A stretch of DNA of 64,000 nucleotides from Pseudogracilibacillus auburnensis (lineage in GTDB: Bacteria; Bacillota; Bacilli; Bacillales; Amphibacillaceae): the NCBI RefSeq assembly GCF_003201975.1, contig NZ_QJJQ01000002.1, forward strand, positions 150,625 to 214,624, written 5' to 3'. How positions within the stretch are numbered: the first letter of the stretch is position 1; each line of letters begins with the position of its first letter. Position numbers and translations under genes: made by a program. Below the pieces are notes generated by a model. That model ran no database searches. It saw nothing but the letters and a program-made list of their open reading frames with translations, and was not told the DNA's origin. Positions 36,139 through 44,917 of the stretch are shown piece by piece.

Positions 36139-36603
36139 TTTATCATCCCTTCTGATTTTTTCTGCAAAGAAAATTCCTTGACTTACATCAAACCCAATGG
36201 GAAGACAACAATAACATTATAACAGAGACGGTGCTCCCTCAAACCGTCAATAGATGAAAACACTCGTATCACCGATTTTTCGTTAAAAAATTCACTTCCT
36301 ATTAAGCGATTCTAGGAAAAATTCAGCGCTGTTTAAGAAAAGTGAAAAATGATACATTTTTAGGATGGATGAATGTAAATATTGAAGGCGTGATCTTTAC
36401 ACAACCATATCATTATTACCAATAGAACAGTTGAATGTTACTTTGAAAAAGTAGAATGACAAAAAAATTAAGTTTTCCCAGTAGGAAGTGGATGATTTAG
36501 ATGAAACCGTTATGAATTCAGAAAAGGTAACACATAAAAATGAAGTACCTTCCGACGATGGACGAAATAATGTTCTTACTTTAATTATAAACGTCATGGT
36601 TAT
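36139..36603. other. Intergenic stretch without a gene
   Basis: A plus-strand 95-codon frame at 36488-36775 crosses a terminator hairpin, has no ribosome site and no family resemblance. I see nothing else. Confidence 0.4.
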
Positions 36604-36611
36604 CATAGAAA

Positions 36612-36652
36612 AAAGAAGTAACCGCTCCAGGTCAGTTGACGATTACTTCTTT
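36612..36652 (-). terminator. Terminator of the acyl-CoA synthetase gene
   Basis: Minus strand AAAGAAGTAATCG / CGGTTACTTCTTT with one G-U pair and a 15-base loop, followed by TTTTTTC. Confidence 0.85.
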
Positions 36653-36771
36653 AACAAAATGACGAAAATTAATATAACATTTTACACAACGGAAAAAGCG
36701 TTTCATCCACTCTTGATTCTATACAATTTAAGCCTAAAAATCACCATGATGAACCATGTATTTAGGGCTGT

Positions 36772-38313
36772 TTAAGAAGAAACATAGGTAGATCTCAACT
36801 TATATTTCAACACTTTTCCTTGCAAACTTCTTGGTAAAGGATCATCCACAAATTGCACTTCATGCGGGATTTTATAATCTGCCATTTTTCCTTTACAAAA
36901 TGCTAACAGTTCTTCTTCATGTAAATCAGAACCTTCCCTTAAATGAATAATCGCCATCGGAACCTCGCCCCATTTATCGTTCGACATTCCAATCACCGCA
37001 GCTTCGGTTACATCAGGATGTTCATATAACACTTCCTCTATTTCTGCCGGGTACACATTAATTGCTCCTGATAAAATCATATCCTGTTTCCGGTCAACCA
37101 AATAATAAAAACCTTCATCGTCCTGTTTCGCCATGTCTCCTAGCCCTAACCATTCTCCTCTAAAAGCTGCTTCGGTAGCTTCCAGATTACCATAGTACTC
37201 ATCACACAATGTCAATCCTTTCACCAAAATTTCACCTACTTCCCCACGATCCACCTCATCTCCATCTTCATCAACCAATTTCACTTCCATTCCTAACATT
37301 GGAAGCCCCACTGAACGATCCTTTTCATTCATATATTCAGGGAACAAGTTCGTTGATCCACCGTGCTCAGAAGCCCCATAAAACTCATTCAATTCGGCTT
37401 CTTTAAAAAAATCCATCGTTTTATTCTTAGTCCCTCCGAGAAGCGGTGCTCCGACAGAAATAACCGATTTGATCGAGGATACATCGTACTTTTGTTGAAT
37501 CTCTTCAGGCAAAGCAAAAATCGCATCAAGCATAGGGGGGGCCAAAAATGTCGTAGTTACTTTCTCTTCATCGATCGCTTTAAGTAATTCTTCTGGATGA
37601 AAACGTTCAATGATATGGACCGGATTCCCAACGAAAAAATTAGGCATTGAAATCGATAAAGCTGCTGCACCAAATAAAGGACCTGCAGCCAGACCCTTTC
37701 CGTTCCGACCTATCGAGAATTCGATACTGAAAAGCAATCCGACCAAATACATGCTGCGATGCGACCGCACTGCTCCTTTTGGGAGGCCCGTCGTTCCACC
37801 AGTGTATAAATAACATATCGTATCCGATTCATGTAAAGGCTGTTCTGGGATGGGTTCCACTTTCGGGTAATCTGATATCCATCTCTCATACTCCACCGAC
37901 GCTGGAACCGCGACTTCACCAACTGTGATAAATAGCTTCGTTGTACTAAGCTGGTCTACTACCTCCCTTATTTGACTAGAAAAGCGATGATCAAAAATAA
38001 GTAAATCAGCACGCGAATCATTGAGGACATGTTTAATTTCCCGACCAACAAACCTAGCATTAATTGGAATGAACACTGCACCTATTTTACTACAAGCATA
38101 AATAGTCTCAAATAATTCATTACAATTTAAAAGCATAAATGCTACTTTATCACCTTGTTTTATACCGATTTCTTTAAACGCATGAGCTAACTGATTGATA
38201 CGCTCGTTAAATTCCTTGTAAGTAAACCTCCGCCCATTAAATGAAAGCGCTTCCTTTTTAGCGTAACGAATAGCATTCAGTTTAATCGGATCACTAAAAA
38301 TCATTTGATTCAT
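36772..38313 (-). CDS. Acyl-CoA synthetase (AMP-forming, long/medium-chain type)
   Basis: 513 residues of the ANL adenylating family. P-loop YLYTGGTTGLPKGAVRSH (~165), core motif FYGASEHGGSTN (~310), GEWLGLGDMAKQDDEGFYYL (~400), hinge DRKQDMILSGAINVYPAEIE (~415) and catalytic Lys in PRSLQGKVLKYKL near the end. Activates a carboxylic acid to its CoA thioester. Start ATG 38313 with GGGGG at seven bases; longer starts lack a ribosome site. A FadR-like box overlaps the promoter region, so it is probably part of the fatty-acid degradation regulon. Confidence 0.9.
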   Translation of the reverse strand: MNQMIFSDPIKLNAIRYAKKEALSFNGRRFTYKEFNERINQLAHAFKEIGIKQGDKVAFMLLNCNELFETIYACSKIGAVFIPINARFVGREIKHVLNDSRADLLIFDHRFSSQIREVVDQLSTTKLFITVGEVAVPASVEYERWISDYPKVEPIPEQPLHESDTICYLYTGGTTGLPKGAVRSHRSMYLVGLLFSIEFSIGRNGKGLAAGPLFGAAALSISMPNFFVGNPVHIIERFHPEELLKAIDEEKVTTTFLAPPMLDAIFALPEEIQQKYDVSSIKSVISVGAPLLGGTKNKTMDFFKEAELNEFYGASEHGGSTNLFPEYMNEKDRSVGLPMLGMEVKLVDEDGDEVDRGEVGEILVKGLTLCDEYYGNLEATEAAFRGEWLGLGDMAKQDDEGFYYLVDRKQDMILSGAINVYPAEIEEVLYEHPDVTEAAVIGMSNDKWGEVPMAIIHLREGSDLHEEELLAFCKGKMADYKIPHEVQFVDDPLPRSLQGKVLKYKLRSTYVSS

Positions 38314-38331
38314 TTTCATTCCCCCTATTAT

Positions 38332-38349
38332 TGAATGAGCATTCATTCT
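38332..38349. promoter_or_regulatory. FadR (YsiA)-like operator upstream of the acyl-CoA synthetase
   Basis: TGAATGAGCATTCATTCT closely matches the Bacillus FadR consensus (TGAATGA-N4-TCATTCA), with only the last base off in the arms. It lies 18 bases before the start codon, where TetR-family repressor FadR would block transcription until long-chain acyl-CoA is present. 38350-38738 holds no gene. Confidence 0.7.
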
Positions 38350-38738
38350 TTTCATTATCTTATCAAATATAACATATGATGCCAAGCACTTATTTCAATT
38401 AGAGGGTGATTATTGTAGATGAATGGAGCCACTACGCATAATTTTGAGCCATTCATTGGCTCATTCTGTCCGCAATACTCAAAAGACAACTGCATTAATC
38501 TGCGTATAATATCCATCTCCTTTTGATGTATTAGGAGTGATTACTCGAAAAATACACCTCTTCAAATGGTTAGATAATCACAAATCCCTCACCAGCAAAC
38601 TCCATCTATTATTTGGGCAGGATCGCCTTTTTCCACATCTTTCATAGCCTGAATCCTCCAACCACCTATATTACCGAAACACGCTAAAATACTTAATCCA
38701 TAAATCTAATTTCCACTGCAAAGTTATTCATAAATGTC

Positions 38739-39689
38739 TTATGTTAAATTGCTTTTTATCTTAGATAAAGTCCTCGAAACTTTTTTAGCTGAATAATTTA
38801 AAGACTCTTTTTCTGTAGCAGATAATGGTAGACCGATAATATGTTCAATTCCGTTTCTCCCAAGAATCGTCGGTACACCCAAACAAATATCGTGGTAACC
38901 GTATTCTCCTTGCAGGTATGCGATTGCCGGCAAGATACGACGCTTGTCTCGTAAAATTACTTCAGCCATTTGTACAACAGAGGCAGCTGGAGCAAAGTAG
39001 GCACTGCCATTACCGAGAAGATTGACAATTTCTCCCCCTCCTCTTCGGGTTCGCTCGATTATTGCGTTAAGTCTCTCTTCTGAAATCAGTTTATCTAAAG
39101 GAATGCCTCCTGCACTGGAATAACGAATTAGCGGAACCATCTCATCACCATGTCCGCCTAGTACAAAACCTGTCACATCCTCAACAGAAATGTTTAGCTC
39201 TTCCGCCACAAATGTGTTAAATCGTGCTGTATCTAGTATCCCCGATTGACCAATTACTCTATTTTTGGGAAACCCCGTAGCCTTATAACAAACAAATGTC
39301 ATAATATCAACAGGATTACTCAATACGATAATATAACTATTTGGTGCATACACAGAGATTTTTTCAGCTACTTCCTGCATTATCGTAACATTAGTTTCCA
39401 ACAAATCATCCCGACTCATATTAGTTTTACGTGGAATCCCTGCAGTTATGATAACCAAATCCGAATTCCGCAGATCATTATAATCAGTCGTGCTTGCAAT
39501 TTTGGTATTAAATTTTTCTACGGCTCCAGATTGTAACAGATCAAGAGCCTTTCCTTTTGATGAATCTGCTTTTTCAGGGATATCTACTAAAAAAATATCT
39601 CCCAGCTCCTTTTGAGCCAAAAGTAACGCTATCGTTTCACCGGTGTTTCCTGTACCGATAATAGCAATTTTATTACGAGTAAATGCCAT
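38739..39689 (-). CDS. mdh: Malate dehydrogenase-like (LDH/MDH family), last gene of the BMC operon
   Basis: 316 residues. Rossmann start [19 protein letters not shown], the MDH-type loop [20 protein letters not shown] (Arg-rich substrate loop, ~80-98), [11 protein letters not shown], and active His in [10 protein letters not shown] (~178). The IPRK..MSRDDL loop favours malate over lactate. No obvious N- or C-terminal targeting helix beyond the normal fold. It begins 24 bases after the tailed BMC-H gene, behind GAGGCGG. Unusual in a microcompartment operon; it may recycle NADH formed by the aldehyde dehydrogenase. Confidence 0.87.
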   Translation of the reverse strand: MAFTRNKIAIIGTGNTGETIALLLAQKELGDIFLVDIPEKADSSKGKALDLLQSGAVEKFNTKIASTTDYNDLRNSDLVIITAGIPRKTNMSRDDLLETNVTIMQEVAEKISVYAPNSYIIVLSNPVDIMTFVCYKATGFPKNRVIGQSGILDTARFNTFVAEELNISVEDVTGFVLGGHGDEMVPLIRYSSAGGIPLDKLISEERLNAIIERTRRGGGEIVNLLGNGSAYFAPAASVVQMAEVILRDKRRILPAIAYLQGEYGYHDICLGVPTILGRNGIEHIIGLPLSATEKESLNYSAKKVSRTLSKIKSNLT

Positions 39690-39713
39690 CGATTTTCACC
39701 GCCTCCCCGCTAT

Positions 39714-40094
39714 TTACTCATCCTTCTTCATAACCTTTCTTTTCTTAACGGTAGAGCTTGTTTTTGACTTTGACTTTGACTTCGATTGATGCTTCTTATT
39801 TGTAGGAGATTTTTTGTATGATTCTCTCCCTTTGAGAAATCTCTCTATCTCTTCGTCTGGATGAGGAATAATATGGTGAGCCACAACATCTCCTACTTTA
39901 TTAGCTCCTTCTATCCCAGCGTCAACTGATGCCTTAACTGCTCCAACGTCCCCTTCGATATAAACAGAGACCAGTGCTCCACCAATTTTTTCACTTTTAA
40001 CTAAACTTACATTTGCAGTTTTTAGCATGACGTCAGCTGCTTCAATTGCACCGATAAGTCCCCTAGTTTCTATCATCCCAAGCGCTTTCCCCAA
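39714..40094 (-). CDS. BMC-H shell protein with a Lys/Ser-rich C-terminal tail
   Basis: 126 residues. Residues ~1-90 are a standard hexameric BMC domain (GKALGMIETRGLIGAIEAAD ... DVGAVKASVDAGIEGANKVG ... HHIIPHPDEEIE). The last ~35 residues are an extension dominated by Lys and Ser (KKHQSKSKSKSKTSSTVKKR), probably disordered and basic. The frame is open to 40130, overlapping pduL, but GAGGTG lies inside and points to a TTG at 40094, which gives the family N-terminus. Possible roles of the tail: binding nucleic acid, polyphosphate or cargo. Confidence 0.88.
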   Translation of the reverse strand: MGKALGMIETRGLIGAIEAADVMLKTANVSLVKSEKIGGALVSVYIEGDVGAVKASVDAGIEGANKVGDVVAHHIIPHPDEEIERFLKGRESYKKSPTNKKHQSKSKSKSKTSSTVKKRKVMKKDE

Positions 40095-40126
40095 CTGCCA
40101 CACCTCTTTTTCAATAATAGTCTCAA

Positions 40127-40960
40127 TCAATCGCCTATTAATTTAATCCGCTTTTTTAAATATTTGGCTCTGTCTCTTGCAAGCGGTGTTACAATAGTCG
40201 ATTTATTAATAAAAATTGTTGGTCTGTCAATAGTATCTACTAACTTCTCTGTTAATAGCTTCCCATTAAAATTTATCCCTACATCTTGCACTTTGGTTGA
40301 TTTGAAATTTGGTTCAAATTCCTTTCTTATCAACACCCCGGATTGTCCAGTATTTATTAGGCTTGCATTTGCTTCATCTGTATCAATATGCATCTCAAGT
40401 CTATAATTTGGAGATACTCGGACTAGCACATTTTTAAACGTAATCGACCGTACCGTGTGCGTACTTACTTCGACATAATCTCCATGCTGAACTCCAAAAT
40501 AATTCGCATCTTCTAGGGACATATGGATATGATTTTTAGCTATGATCAATCCTTCTTTTAAATAAATGCTTCCTCTTGGTCCGACAATTGTTATCGGAGA
40601 AGATCCTACAATATCACCAGATTCACGCAAAGGGGGATTTACACCTAAAGTGACTGCATCCGTTTTAGATATCTCTACTTGGGTATCTGTTCTAGTTGGA
40701 CCTAACACTCTTATCCTTTGAATACTCCCCTTTGAACCGACAATCGTGACTGTTTCATTAGCCGCAAATTGCCCCGGTTGAGATAAATCCTTTTTTGGGG
40801 TCAGTTTATATTCATTACCAAACAATTTCTCTACATCCATTTCGCTTAAATGGCAATGTCTAGCTGAAACAGCAATTGGTATTGGCCTCTGAAAAGAATG
40901 CGAATTTGATAATTGATAAATGACTTTTGATACTACATTACGAATAGCATTTTCATTCAT
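40127..40960 (-). CDS. pduL: PduL-type phosphate acyltransferase with C-terminal extension
   Basis: 277 residues. PduL domains with zinc-ligand motifs: IPIAVSARHCHLSEMDVEKL (His ligands, ~28-47) and GLIIAKNHIHMSLEDANYFG (~135). Converts acyl-CoA plus phosphate to acyl-phosphate and CoA, recycling CoA inside the compartment. Usual PduL is ~210 residues; here ~60 extra residues follow (LLTEKLVDTIDR ... STIVTPLARDRAKYLKKR). The TIVTPLARDRA motif looks conserved rather than random. The N-terminal helix NAIRNVVSKVIYQLSNS resembles the encapsulation peptide of PduL. ATG with GTGAGGA upstream. Confidence 0.92.
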   Translation of the reverse strand: MNENAIRNVVSKVIYQLSNSHSFQRPIPIAVSARHCHLSEMDVEKLFGNEYKLTPKKDLSQPGQFAANETVTIVGSKGSIQRIRVLGPTRTDTQVEISKTDAVTLGVNPPLRESGDIVGSSPITIVGPRGSIYLKEGLIIAKNHIHMSLEDANYFGVQHGDYVEVSTHTVRSITFKNVLVRVSPNYRLEMHIDTDEANASLINTGQSGVLIRKEFEPNFKSTKVQDVGINFNGKLLTEKLVDTIDRPTIFINKSTIVTPLARDRAKYLKKRIKLIGD

Positions 40961-40992
40961 AAAGAGTCCTCACCACCATTTGCCTTCTGTTA

Positions 40993-41274
40993 TTAGTCAT
41001 TTTTCAAAATGCTTTCAAGTTCGACATGTGGTCGTGGGATTACATGCACAGATAATATTTCTCCTACTCGTTGTGCCGCCTCCGCTCCAGCTTCTATAGC
41101 AGCCTTAACTGCGCCTACATCTCCACGTACATAAACAGTTACAATTCCCCCGCCGACTTGAACCTTCCCAGTCAGCTGGACATTTGCTGACTTGACCATT
41201 GCATCTGCCGCTTCAATAGCTGCTGTTAACCCCATTGTTTCGATCATACCTAATGCTGTTTGATCCGTTTGCAT
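40993..41274 (-). CDS. BMC-H shell protein
   Basis: 93 residues, a single BMC domain ([20 protein letters not shown] ... [20 protein letters not shown] ... [18 protein letters not shown]). Forms hexameric tiles of the microcompartment facet. Residues VQVGGGIV map to the central pore loop. ATG at 41274 behind GAGGAGG. Very similar to the BMC-H at 41652-41936, suggesting duplication. Confidence 0.96.
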   Translation of the reverse strand: MQTDQTALGMIETMGLTAAIEAADAMVKSANVQLTGKVQVGGGIVTVYVRGDVGAVKAAIEAGAEAAQRVGEILSVHVIPRPHVELESILKND

Positions 41275-41317
41275 TTATTTATTCCTCCTCTAATTGAAAT
41301 TTTAGCCTTTCTTATGA

Positions 41318-41593
41318 TTAGGGTTCAGCTTCAAGGTCAACGGAATCTATAATTCCGATGACCCGAGCATCTACGGGAACTTGTTTTTCACCCCAGACAG
41401 CAGCAGTACTGCCTTGTGTCACCATAACCATGTCACCGACTCCTGCCCCGAGCCGATCGACAACGATAATAGGTTCTCGCCCTAGATTCTCCCCATCATT
41501 CAGACCAGGTTTCACAATCAAAAACTTTAGCCCTTTAAGTCCTTCTTCTTTTCTTGTCGCCCAAATATTCCCGACTACTTTTCCAACGAGCAT
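41318..41593 (-). CDS. BMC-P (EutN/CcmL) pentameric vertex protein
   Basis: 91 residues: MLVGKVVGNIWATRKEEGLK at the start, LIVKPG, the IIVVDRLGAGVGDMVMVTQG core and VDARVIGIIDSVDLE at the end. Pentamers cap the twelve vertices of the shell. Only one BMC-P gene is present, between two BMC-H genes. ATG at 41593 with GGAGAGG. Confidence 0.95.
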   Translation of the reverse strand: MLVGKVVGNIWATRKEEGLKGLKFLIVKPGLNDGENLGREPIIVVDRLGAGVGDMVMVTQGSTAAVWGEKQVPVDARVIGIIDSVDLEAEP

Positions 41594-41651
41594 GTATCCT
41601 CTCCTCCATCGGACTTAACTTTTATAAAATACACCTGCTAAAATTATAAAC

Positions 41652-41936
41652 TTAGATTTTTGATAATACTTCATGCAACTCATTATGTGGGCGAGGGATT
41701 ACATGAACAGAAATCAACTCTCCTACACGCTGAGCTGCCTCACTTCCTGCCTCGGTAGCAGCTTTAACAGCTCCCACATCTCCAGTCACTAGCACAGTGA
41801 CGATGCCTCCGCCAACGTGTTCTTTTCCAATCAACGTAACGTTTGCCGCCTTCACCATCGCATCTGCCGCCTCCAAAGATGCAACCAATCCTTTTGTTTC
41901 AATCATACCTAATGCACCGTTAATTTCTTTAGCCAT
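41652..41936 (-). CDS. BMC-H shell protein
   Basis: 94 residues, single BMC domain ([20 protein letters not shown] ... [20 protein letters not shown] ... [18 protein letters not shown]). It is the first shell gene of the operon and probably the major facet protein. A TTG precedes the ATG; GAGGAGG is best spaced for the ATG at 41936. The gene starts 15 bases after the aldehyde dehydrogenase. Confidence 0.96.
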   Translation of the reverse strand: MAKEINGALGMIETKGLVASLEAADAMVKAANVTLIGKEHVGGGIVTVLVTGDVGAVKAATEAGSEAAQRVGELISVHVIPRPHNELHEVLSKI

Positions 41937-41951
41937 CAATGTTCCTCCTCA

Positions 41952-43490
41952 TTAGTTTAAATAATTTCTTGCTATGTTTTGGACAATTTTCGTAACTATT
42001 TCTTGGTCAATTTCCCCGCAAGAATGATCAATGCTTTTGACCGCTTTGATAACCTCGTTTTTTATATCAGTATTTTCAACTAAACTTGTAACTTCTTTAT
42101 TATAGTTTGCATTTTTTTGGGGAGTAGGGATATCCATTTCTTTAATGCCGTATGCTATCCGTTTTGTATTAAATAAATGAGTTACTGTTATGTTGTCAGA
42201 TGAGATATTTCCTCCATAAGAGCCACATCCGAGTGTCAAGGAAGGGGGCAATCCAGTTGTTGCACCTGCAGCACCAATTGATGCAAGCGTATTCACCATA
42301 ATCCTAGACACTGGCATATTCAGGCCAAATGTTTGGATCGCTTGTTCATCATTTGAATGGATCGAGCAACTATGTCCTCTTCCACCATTATTCAACAACT
42401 TTATACATAGCTCATGAGCCTCTTTCTCGTTATTGATTGTATATAACGGGAAAATTGGTGCTAATTTTTCAATTGAAAAAGGATGATGCTTTGAAACAAT
42501 CTCCTCTTCCGCGATTAAGACAGTTGTTCCTTCTGGCACTTGAAATCCTGCCATTTCAGCAATGACGTGAGCTGACCTCCCTACAATATTTGGATTAAGC
42601 TTCCCTTTTTCGGGTGAGATAATCCGCTCAAGCCGTTCTTTTTCCGCAGTATCAACGAGATAGGCTCCATTGTTTTTCAATTCTCTTAAAGCTATTTGTT
42701 TAATATTTTTATGAACAACGATTGACTGCTCTGTTGAACATAGAGTGCCGTTGTCGAATGTCTTGCTGTCAATAATCATTTTCACAGCCTTTTTTACGTT
42801 TGCCGACTTTTCCAAATAAACAGGACCATTACCAGGACCGACTCCGTACGCAGGCTTACCTGAACTATAGGCGGCTTTCACCAAACCTCCGCCTCCTGTA
42901 GCAACGATTAAATCGATTTCTGGATGTTTCATTAGTTCTGTTGTGGTACCCATTGTAGGTTCTTCTATCCAACCAATTAACCCTGTAGGTGCCCCGGAAT
43001 CTATTGCGGCTTGATGACATATTTTTAATGCTTCAACTGTACATTTCTTTGCTGTTGGATGAGGACTAACGACAATTGCATTCTGTGCTTTTAATGAAAT
43101 TAAGGTTTTATATATTGCCGTAGAGGTTGGATTCGTCGTCGGGCAAATTGCGGCAATCACGCCAAATGGATAAGCAATTTCTGTTACTTTCTTTTTTAAA
43201 TTGCGGCGAATAATTCCAACCGTTTTTTTATCTTTTATGGACTCATAAACACCCATGGATCCTAGTTCGTTTTTAATTTTTTTATGTTCTACAATACCCA
43301 TCCCAGTTTCCTCAACCGTTAATTTAGCCAAATATTCTGATTTTTCATATGCTTTTTCAGCTATATTTTTTATAATCTGATCAATTTGCTCTTGGGTGAA
43401 TAATTGAAATTTCTCTTGTGCTGCTTTTGCTTTTTCTACTGTTAGCTTCATCACATCTACTGATGAAGATGAATAGATTGTACTTAACAT
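41952..43490 (-). CDS. CoA-acylating aldehyde dehydrogenase (PduP/EutE-like) with C-terminal targeting helix
   Basis: 512 residues. Aldehyde dehydrogenase fold with PFGVIAAICPTTNPTSTAIY (~105), nucleotide site VATGGGGLVKAAYSSGKPAY (~200) and catalytic Cys in FDNGTLCSTEQSIVV (~255). Converts an aldehyde, CoA and NAD to acyl-CoA and NADH. After the catalytic domain a linker of ~25 residues leads to a final amphipathic helix, EIDQEIVTKIVQNIARNYLN, resembling encapsulation peptides. PduP carries its peptide at the N-terminus, so the C-terminal placement is a notable difference. Start ATG 43490 with GGGTGG; the longer frame to 43553 lacks a ribosome site. Confidence 0.92.
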   Translation of the reverse strand: MLSTIYSSSSVDVMKLTVEKAKAAQEKFQLFTQEQIDQIIKNIAEKAYEKSEYLAKLTVEETGMGIVEHKKIKNELGSMGVYESIKDKKTVGIIRRNLKKKVTEIAYPFGVIAAICPTTNPTSTAIYKTLISLKAQNAIVVSPHPTAKKCTVEALKICHQAAIDSGAPTGLIGWIEEPTMGTTTELMKHPEIDLIVATGGGGLVKAAYSSGKPAYGVGPGNGPVYLEKSANVKKAVKMIIDSKTFDNGTLCSTEQSIVVHKNIKQIALRELKNNGAYLVDTAEKERLERIISPEKGKLNPNIVGRSAHVIAEMAGFQVPEGTTVLIAEEEIVSKHHPFSIEKLAPIFPLYTINNEKEAHELCIKLLNNGGRGHSCSIHSNDEQAIQTFGLNMPVSRIMVNTLASIGAAGATTGLPPSLTLGCGSYGGNISSDNITVTHLFNTKRIAYGIKEMDIPTPQKNANYNKEVTSLVENTDIKNEVIKAVKSIDHSCGEIDQEIVTKIVQNIARNYLN

Positions 43491-43558
43491 TCTCACCACC
43501 CTTTCTTTACAGCCCTTCCTATTGTTTAAATAAATAACAAGACAGTCCTGCACTTATT

Positions 43559-43849
43559 TCAATTGTATTTATAAAAAGTAACAAGTTCGTTTTCGTGAGT
43601 CTTATGCTGAACGGATTTCGAAGAAAAAGGCAGCTTGGAACTTAGTTCATTCCAGCGTTCAATTTCTACACTATCTAATGCTTGCATGAAAGAAGGTGGA
43701 TCGACATGGTCATTTTCCCAAAGTGTCATAGAGATTTCTTCCCATCTGTCAATCTCTTCTTTCGTCAGCGCTTCTTTTGAAGTCAATGATGTTTCATTTA
43801 ACTTCTGTACCACTAATCTAGTAACCTTCTCAATCAAAGCTGCATCCAT
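43559..43849 (-). CDS. Small BMC-associated protein with encapsulation-peptide-like N-terminus
   Basis: 96 residues, no family I recognise. Residues 1-18, MDAALIEKVTRLVVQKLN, form an amphipathic helix like known microcompartment-targeting peptides. The middle has two similar segments: KEEIDRWEEISMTLWEN (~31-47) and SVEIERWNELSSKLPF (~60-75), a repeated E-I-x-R-W-x-E-(I/L)-S motif. The C-terminus is polar. ATG at 43849 with GAGGTG. Lies between the kinase gene and the aldehyde dehydrogenase in the operon, 20 and 68 bases away. Could be a cargo adaptor, scaffold or small enzyme subunit. Confidence 0.8.
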   Translation of the reverse strand: MDAALIEKVTRLVVQKLNETSLTSKEALTKEEIDRWEEISMTLWENDHVDPPSFMQALDSVEIERWNELSSKLPFSSKSVQHKTHENELVTFYKYN

Positions 43850-43868
43850 ATTATCACCTCTTTTTTGT

Positions 43869-44888
43869 CTATCTCATTGTCTGAAGATATTCAATCGCTA
43901 ATCTATCTGTATCCTCGGAATATTTTTCCCCCAATGCTTCTGCTGTTTCATTATCACGACTTCCTACCCATGAAATAAGTTGAAGCCTTCTCATCATAAT
44001 GAATGTAGGAATCTCTTCCACCTCTTCTGGAGTAAGAGCTCGAACCTTGCGATACCCTTTCATCCATGACTCGACAAGATCCGGAACATACAGTTTATCT
44101 TCAATGAAGCTTAACGAGGTTCCAAGATCAAATAAATACCATCCAAACCCACAATCATCAAAATCTATTACACTAATTTGATCCTTATCGACTAGAAGAT
44201 TTGCCAAACGCAAATCCGCATGAATAAGTCCAAATCGATCCCTCGTTTTTCCGAAAGTCTCTAACCTACTTTTAATCGTCTTTGACACGACTTCAAAGAG
44301 TTCTTTTCTTTCAGGAGTTATTCCTTTTCCGTCCTGCCACCTAGCCCATTTCGGTCTGTCGCCAAGTATGTTTTCATAATCCCAGGTTAGCCTATTTTTT
44401 CGTTTAAACGTATTATGATTCAGAATACTATGTTCATGTAATTGGGCGGTAACTTCTCCAAGATTCTCAAATTGGTTGATTAGTTCACTCTCTTTACTTT
44501 CATCTGGTTCTTTTCCTTCTAGGTAAGTAAATAGGGTACAATAATATTCTTGTGGGTCATTTTTTAACCTGACAGAATGGATATATTCATTATTTCTTCC
44601 CTTTATCGGCATAGGTACCGAAAGCGGCGAAGAATCATGGATAGACTTTAGCCATTTCAATTCACTTTCAATTTCCACCTTCGTATGATAATTAGGACGG
44701 CTGACACGAAGTATGTGTTTCATTTCTGTTTTGGGATCTGTTACTAAATACGTTGCATTTTCAGAGTAATTAATTAGCTTTATCTCTACTTCTTGAGTTA
44801 GTGCAGGATAAGTATTTATCCCGTGCGCTGCCACTTCATTAAATACTTTTAATGCATCTTTCCAACTCTCGGCTTGTAGATTGCTCAA
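43869..44888 (-). CDS. APH-fold kinase, probable amino-alcohol kinase
   Basis: 339 residues of the aminoglycoside/choline phosphotransferase superfamily. Catalytic loop LIHADLRLANLLVD (HxDxxxxN, ~230) and metal site VIDFDDCGFGW (~247). In this operon, an ATP-dependent kinase upstream of a PLP phospho-lyase suggests phosphorylation of 1-amino-2-propanol or ethanolamine, as proposed for the RMM microcompartment of actinobacteria. Start is TTG at 44888 behind AAAGGAG (spacing ten). No targeting helix is obvious, although residues 1-20 are helical. Substrate is inferred from context. Confidence 0.82.
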   Translation of the reverse strand: MSNLQAESWKDALKVFNEVAAHGINTYPALTQEVEIKLINYSENATYLVTDPKTEMKHILRVSRPNYHTKVEIESELKWLKSIHDSSPLSVPMPIKGRNNEYIHSVRLKNDPQEYYCTLFTYLEGKEPDESKESELINQFENLGEVTAQLHEHSILNHNTFKRKNRLTWDYENILGDRPKWARWQDGKGITPERKELFEVVSKTIKSRLETFGKTRDRFGLIHADLRLANLLVDKDQISVIDFDDCGFGWYLFDLGTSLSFIEDKLYVPDLVESWMKGYRKVRALTPEEVEEIPTFIMMRRLQLISWVGSRDNETAEALGEKYSEDTDRLAIEYLQTMR

Positions 44889-44917
44889 CTTTTATTAACT
44901 CCTTTCAACATTTACTC

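Noticed and set aside
36488..36775. 95-codon plus-strand ORF
   Set aside because: Runs through the terminator hairpin of the acyl-CoA synthetase gene and lacks a ribosome site.
38230..38250. cre-like TGAAAGCGCTTCCT inside the acyl-CoA synthetase gene
   Set aside because: Only 12 of 14 consensus positions and within coding sequence; could be chance. The cre at 47077 is better in match and place.
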